Shown: piece after piece, positions 6,493 through 9,882 of the stretch
Numbering within the stretch: the stretch's first letter is position 1
Layout of the letters: each line of letters starts with the position of its first letter
Source of the DNA: Patescibacteria group bacterium
Lineage (GTDB): Bacteria > Patescibacteriota > Patescibacteriia > UBA1558 > GWA2-36-10
Length of the DNA stretch: 9,882 nucleotides
Assembly: GCA_030917205.1 (NCBI GenBank)
Contig: JAUPVE010000018.1
Location: forward strand, 1 to 9,882
Reading direction: 5' to 3'
Made by a program: the position numbers and the translations under genes
Notes under the pieces: model-generated
Told to the model about the DNA's origin: nothing
Databases searched by the model: none
Seen by the model: the letters and a program-made list of their open reading frames with translations, nothing else

Positions 6493-7974
6493 TTAAACTA
6501 ATTTAGACTGAGCTAAACTCAGGCGTTTGAGACTTTCCTCTTGACCTAAGAATTCTAAAATTTCTACTGGTGAGGGGCTTTTATCTAGTCCTGATAAAGC
6601 AAAGCGGATTGGCCAAAATACATCACCCGGAGTTAAATTGTTTGCACTGACAATATCGAGTAATATTTTATTTAAATTTTCAAGCTCCCAATCTTCTTTA
6701 ATAGTGGCTAATTTTTCTTGAGCTAATTGGAGACCTTTTTTGGTATTTTCCGGGGTGCTTTTTTTGAAAACAAGTTTTGTCGTGTCATACTCTGGTAAGA
6801 CCCACAAAAATTTTGATAACTCAGTCAACTCTTCTAATTTATTGATGCGACTAGAAAATAATTTTAAAACATCTTCTGCTCTATCCTCATGTTGTGGCAA
6901 ATATTTTTTACTGAGATTGATCAAGGCTTGATATTGATCATTTTTTGAGCTAACTATTTGGCGGATATATTCAGCATTGAACCAATCTAATTTTTGGCGA
7001 TCAAAAATAGCGCCAGATTTATTTATTTTATCTAGTGAAAATGCTTTGATTAATTCCTCGATAGAAAAAATTTCTTGTTCAGTGCCTGGATTCCAGCCTA
7101 AGAGAGCTACATAATTGATCAGAGCTTGGGGTAAATAGCCGTGTTGTAAAAAATCTTCGGCGGCCACATCACCTTGTCGTTTGGATAGTTTACTGCGATC
7201 AGGGTTTAATAGAAGAGGTAAATGTACAAACTCTGGGGCAGTATAGCCTAGACCTTGGTACAGTAGGATGTGTTTTGGTAAAGATGGTAACCACTCTTCT
7301 CCTCTGATTACATGAGTGGTTTGCATATCATGATCATCAATCACATTGGCCAAATGATAGGTCGGAAAACCATCGGATTTTAAAATAATAAAATCATCCA
7401 GATCATCAGTTTTGACAGTGATTTGGCCATATATTTTGTCATTACAGACAACTTGCTCATTGGGGGTGATTTTATACCTGATTACTGCCTTTTCCCCTGT
7501 TTTGAGGCGTTTAGAGGCTTCTAGAGGGTCTAGATTACGACAAAAACCATCATATTTCGGTACTTGTTTATTAGCCCTCTGAGTTTCTCGTAATTCTTCC
7601 AATCTAGTTTCCGTGCAAAAGCAATAATAAGCTTTATTTTCGGCTATTAATTGTTCGGCTATAGCTTGATAAATTTTTATTCTCTCTGATTGAATATATG
7701 GTCCAAAATCACCACGACTAGTGACCTTGTCACCATCTAGCATCACACCTTCATCAGAATGTAGTCCAAAATTATCTAAGGCAGTAATCATTTTTTCGAC
7801 CGCTCCAGGTACAAATCTATCCTGATCAGTATCTTCTATGCGTAAAATATAAACACCGCCATTTTGTTTGGCTACTAAATAAGCATATAAGGCAGTTCTC
7901 AAACCACCAATATGTAGATAGCCAGTGGGACTGGGGGCAAATCTAGTGCGAGTATTATTTTTTGGGATTGTCAT
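6493..7974 (-). CDS. gltX: Glutamate--tRNA ligase
   Basis: This class I synthetase charges tRNA(Glu), or also tRNA(Gln) in organisms that use the amidotransferase route. The 493 aa length is normal. The HIGH motif is HIGG at 21-24 in APSPTGYLHIGG, and the KMSKS motif is KLSKR at 262-266. The helical anticodon-binding region fills the C-terminal part. A zinc-site-like set is present in the insert, C118, C120 and C145, but the fourth ligand position (His in E. coli GluRS) is N147. The ATG at 7974 is forced, because the RFAPSPTG strand begins only 10 residues later. It lies 17 bases before the end of the upstream glycosyltransferase stop codon region, giving a 20 nt overlap and suggesting translational coupling. 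No glnS or gatCAB is in view, so discriminating and non-discriminating types cannot be separated. Confidence 0.96.
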   Translation of the reverse strand: MTIPKNNTRTRFAPSPTGYLHIGGLRTALYAYLVAKQNGGVYILRIEDTDQDRFVPGAVEKMITALDNFGLHSDEGVMLDGDKVTSRGDFGPYIQSERIKIYQAIAEQLIAENKAYYCFCTETRLEELRETQRANKQVPKYDGFCRNLDPLEASKRLKTGEKAVIRYKITPNEQVVCNDKIYGQITVKTDDLDDFIILKSDGFPTYHLANVIDDHDMQTTHVIRGEEWLPSLPKHILLYQGLGYTAPEFVHLPLLLNPDRSKLSKRQGDVAAEDFLQHGYLPQALINYVALLGWNPGTEQEIFSIEELIKAFSLDKINKSGAIFDRQKLDWFNAEYIRQIVSSKNDQYQALINLSKKYLPQHEDRAEDVLKLFSSRINKLEELTELSKFLWVLPEYDTTKLVFKKSTPENTKKGLQLAQEKLATIKEDWELENLNKILLDIVSANNLTPGDVFWPIRFALSGLDKSPSPVEILEFLGQEESLKRLSLAQSKLV

Positions 7975-8692
7975 ATTTATATTTTAAAACATTATAATAA
8001 AAAACAAAAATTGAGCGATAAATTCTTTTGAATCTTTTGGGTTGTCTATATAGACGCCAGAGCCACTCAAAGCCTAAACTGCGCATTATTTTTGGTGCTC
8101 GAGGAATGGCGCCAGATAAAAAATCAATAGCCCCGCCTACTCCGACAGCGATACGAATGCTAGGCATCTTGGTCATATTTTCATAAAGCCACAAATCTTG
8201 TCGTGGCGCCCCCATGGTAGATAATACTACTTGAGGTTTATACATATTAGCTAGCGTGATACTATTTTCTTCATCACCAATATAAAAGCGTAATTTAGGA
8301 AATTTATTTTCTAACACACTTTTTAGCTTGTCAGCTTGAGTCAGTCCTTGGCTGTAGAGACAAAAAAGTATTTTACCATCATTGGCTATGACCAAGTCAA
8401 TCAGCTTGTAAATCAATTGAGCGCCTGTCAGCCTATCGTCAATAGATATCTTGTGTCCTAAAAATTTCAAAGCGTGGATAATACCGGTGCCATCAATAGT
8501 TGATAAACTAGATTCATTGATAATTCTGGCAAACAGTTCATTTTTTCTAGCCGCCAAAATAAATTCTGGATTGACGGTGACAATTTGGTTTTGAGTGTCA
8601 GAATTATAAAATGATTGTAAAATTTCTCTCAATCTCAAGTCCGGCACTTTCTGAACTTTGATATTAAAAATTTGGTAGTCTACGACGTTCAT
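7955..8692 (-). CDS. WecG/TagA/CpsF family glycosyltransferase (GT26)
   Basis: The family transfers a sugar (N-acetylmannosamine in TagA, its uronic acid in WecG) from a UDP donor to an undecaprenyl-diphosphate-linked sugar, an early step in surface polymers. The 245 aa length is typical. Motifs in order are TVNPEFILAAR (39-49), TIDGTGI with the proposed catalytic D67, R87 in DRLTG, GAPRQD with Q165, GVGGAIDFLSG, and the C-terminal GFEWLWRLYRQPKRFKR. The C-terminus is rich in basic and aromatic residues, like the membrane-docking tail described for TagA. It begins inside the thpR stop (ATGA) and overlaps gltX by 20 nt, so it is in an operon with genes of unrelated function. No teichoic acid or enterobacterial-antigen genes are nearby, so the acceptor and polymer are unknown. 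Confidence 0.9.
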   Translation of the reverse strand: MNVVDYQIFNIKVQKVPDLRLREILQSFYNSDTQNQIVTVNPEFILAARKNELFARIINESSLSTIDGTGIIHALKFLGHKISIDDRLTGAQLIYKLIDLVIANDGKILFCLYSQGLTQADKLKSVLENKFPKLRFYIGDEENSITLANMYKPQVVLSTMGAPRQDLWLYENMTKMPSIRIAVGVGGAIDFLSGAIPRAPKIMRSLGFEWLWRLYRQPKRFKRIYRSIFVFYYNVLKYKYDNPKK

Positions 8693-9240
8693 AAATCAAA
8701 ACTTTGTAAGTTGGTGTATATTGGTCCTTTGGGCGTCAATTCACTTTGCATCAAATAAAAATAATTGACCGCAAATTGATCAGCTACTTTCCATTCTTTT
8801 AGGGGTGTTAGCTGCTCGGACTCTACTTTGCTTTTGATCCTAGCTAGAGTCAAGTGCGGAGTAAATTTGCGACTTTCTAGATTAGCGAGGCCCGAGGCAA
8901 AGAGATTTTCTTCTATTTTATTGTATAGGTCAGTCAAATCTTGGTTTTCTTTGATGCGGATGAAAATAACTTCAGGATGCAAATCAGGAGAGGCTACTAC
9001 CTCATCCAAGCTCAGATCAATTGGGTCACCAGTACTTTGGATATTTTCTAGGGAAGAGATAATTTCTGGTAATTTATCTAGTGGTACATTGCCTAAAAAT
9101 TTCAAAGCTAAATGCATTTGATCGGGTAAAACTAAACGCATCCCCTCAGTCGGCAAGCCTAGCTGATTGAATTGTTTGTGTAGTTTTTTGGCTAAGCCAA
9201 AGTCTAGTGGCAAGCTGATAAATAAACGTAATTGTTCCAT
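8689..9240 (-). CDS. thpR: RNA 2',3'-cyclic phosphodiesterase (2H / LigT family)
   Basis: Members hydrolyse RNA 2',3'-cyclic phosphate ends to 2'-phosphates and can join tRNA halves by 2'-5' bonds in vitro. The 183 aa length is usual. The protein has the two-fold 2H arrangement: H43 in MHLALKFLG and H129 in FTPHLTLARIK, with RLFISLPL at the N-terminus. The second motif is the full HxTx (T131), but in the first the threonine is alanine (A45); family members with alanine there are known to me, so activity is likely but not certain. It is first in the operon: the ATG is 6 bp from the predicted -10, with no Shine-Dalgarno sequence, and its TGA overlaps the next ATG (ATGA). Use of TGA as a stop here argues against recoding of UGA. 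Confidence 0.9.
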   Translation of the reverse strand: MEQLRLFISLPLDFGLAKKLHKQFNQLGLPTEGMRLVLPDQMHLALKFLGNVPLDKLPEIISSLENIQSTGDPIDLSLDEVVASPDLHPEVIFIRIKENQDLTDLYNKIEENLFASGLANLESRKFTPHLTLARIKSKVESEQLTPLKEWKVADQFAVNYFYLMQSELTPKGPIYTNLQSFDL

Positions 9241-9246
9241 ACGCCC

Positions 9247-9275
9247 ATTTTAACCTAAAATAAGCCAAAAATCAA
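9247..9275 (-). promoter_or_regulatory. Promoter of the thpR operon (leaderless)
   Basis: On the - strand, TTGATT (9275-9270, 4 of 6) is followed by a 17 bp spacer and TAAAAT (9252-9247, 5 of 6). Seven bases on is 9240, the A of the thpR ATG, so the operon mRNA would be leaderless. It is weaker than the other promoters here and lacks the TGn extension. Confidence 0.55.
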
Positions 9276-9298
9276 ACTTTTACTTGGTGATCTGGCTT
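9262..9298. other. Dyad spanning both divergent -35 boxes
   Basis: AAGCCA (9262-9267) and TGGCTT (9293-9298) are perfect inverted copies separated by 25 bp. They flank the -35 boxes of both divergent promoters. This could be a shared operator, or chance in AT-rich DNA. Confidence 0.25.
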
Positions 9299-9312
9299 TT
9301 ATTTGCTATAAT
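9284..9312 (+). promoter_or_regulatory. Promoter of the secreted-protein gene
   Basis: The consensus -10 TATAAT at 9307-9312 is preceded by TGC (extended -10). The weak -35 TTGGTG (9284-9289, 3 of 6) lies 17 bp upstream. Start would be at 9319-9320, the first ATG of the gene (leaderless), or 21 bases before the second ATG. Confidence 0.7.
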
Positions 9313-9319
9313 ATTATAA

Positions 9320-9882
9320 ATGTTTAATTTAAATACAAATATGCGCAAAATAATCGCTTTATTTTGTTTGTTGTCTTTTTTGAGCCCTGTTTATAATCTC
9401 CAAGCTCAAATAGATAGCACACAATTTGACTATAATCTCATCCTCTCTGACGAAGAATCAGTTGATTATACGGCTATGTCTTTAGCCCAGATACAACAAT
9501 TTTTACGTCAAAAAAATAGCTACTTGCAGGATTATTATTTTACTGGCTACAATCCTGGTCCCAATGAGCCTATCACCATGGATGAAAGTATACGTTTGAA
9601 CTACACTAGAGCTCGTTCGGCGGCTGAAATTATCTACAATGCCTCGGTTGAAGCTAAAATTAATCCTAAGTTTATAATCACTACATTGCAAAAAGAACAA
9701 GGATTGATTGAAAAAGCCAATTTAGATCAAAGAGCCTTGGACTATGCGACTGGCTATTATTGTTTTGATGGGCAAGCTTGTAATCCCCAGTGGCAAGGCT
9801 TTGGTAAGCAGGTTCGAGCGGCTTCCCTACAATTTAGAGATTATATTGATAATATTCACACTAGGCCTTTTCAGCCAGGTGT
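9320..9882 (+). CDS. Secreted protein, probably lysozyme-like, N-terminal part
   Basis: The gene runs off the right edge; 187 codons are visible with no stop. A signal peptide is clear: from the ATG at 9341, MRKIIALFCLLSFLSPVYNLQAQ has a basic start, a hydrophobic core and a likely cleavage after AQA. The ATG at 9320 is in frame 7 codons earlier and coincides with the predicted transcription start, so either could be used. After a region about sticking to short acidic and asparagine-rich sequence, residues 97-180 resemble a lysozyme or transglycosylase-like fold: SAAEIIYNAS, INPKFIITTLQKEQGLI with candidate catalytic E126, then a cysteine pair (C148, C154) and WQGFGKQVRAASLQFRDY. I recall similar secreted proteins from Patescibacteria and some Gram-positives, but that is memory and not a search. 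A peptidoglycan or glycan substrate is an inference. Numbering is from 9320. Confidence 0.75.
   Translation, partial: MFNLNTNMRKIIALFCLLSFLSPVYNLQAQIDSTQFDYNLILSDEESVDYTAMSLAQIQQFLRQKNSYLQDYYFTGYNPGPNEPITMDESIRLNYTRARSAAEIIYNASVEAKINPKFIITTLQKEQGLIEKANLDQRALDYATGYYCFDGQACNPQWQGFGKQVRAASLQFRDYIDNIHTRPFQPG

Noticed and set aside
7991..7996. TATAAT on the - strand just before gltX
   Set aside because: It lies inside the glycosyltransferase gene, has no -35 or TGn, and the gene overlap already explains gltX expression.

Overview
The window is AT-rich bacterial DNA, densely packed with short intergenic gaps. Gene content and style suggest a small-genome bacterium of the Patescibacteria (Candidate Phyla Radiation) type. 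The reasons are the mix of aminoacyl-tRNA synthetases with minimal cell-wall and division genes, the almost complete absence of Shine-Dalgarno sequences, several promoters placed so that the mRNA would start at or within a few bases of the ATG, and a secreted protein at the right edge of a kind I associate with these genomes. This assignment is an inference. TAA, TAG and TGA all end genes here, so the standard bacterial code fits. The UGA-as-glycine code of Gracilibacteria/Absconditabacteria does not.

Left half, + strand: the end of lysS, then serS, alr and ftsQ. The first three are nearly abutting (10 bp gap, then 0 bp), and a 48 bp gap precedes ftsQ. After a 123 bp gap comes a Xer-type tyrosine recombinase with its own strong promoter, predicted to give a leaderless mRNA. 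Together these genes charge tRNA (Lys, Ser), make D-alanine for peptidoglycan, build the divisome (FtsQ) and probably resolve chromosome dimers.

Centre, 4739-5173: there is no credible protein gene. I read two tandem small-RNA genes, each about 130-145 nt. Each has a -35 box, a 16 bp spacer and the same extended -10 (TGCTATTAT), internal hairpins and its own intrinsic terminator. The arms of the two terminators share sequence. I recognise neither RNA. A third hairpin with T-runs on both sides serves as a terminator for the convergent genes. This region is the best candidate in the window for something undescribed.

Right half, - strand (reading right to left): thpR, a WecG/TagA-family glycosyltransferase and gltX form an overlapping operon (4 nt and 20 nt overlaps). 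An EnvC/LytM-like M23 peptidase with a coiled coil follows and has its own extended -10 promoter. At the right edge a divergent + strand gene begins and runs off the window. It encodes a secreted, probably lysozyme-like protein. The 79 bp between it and thpR holds back-to-back promoters, both predicted to give leaderless transcripts.

The envelope genes (alr, ftsQ, the M23 protein, the glycosyltransferase and the secreted lysozyme-like protein) indicate a cell that makes and remodels its own peptidoglycan and surface glycans.
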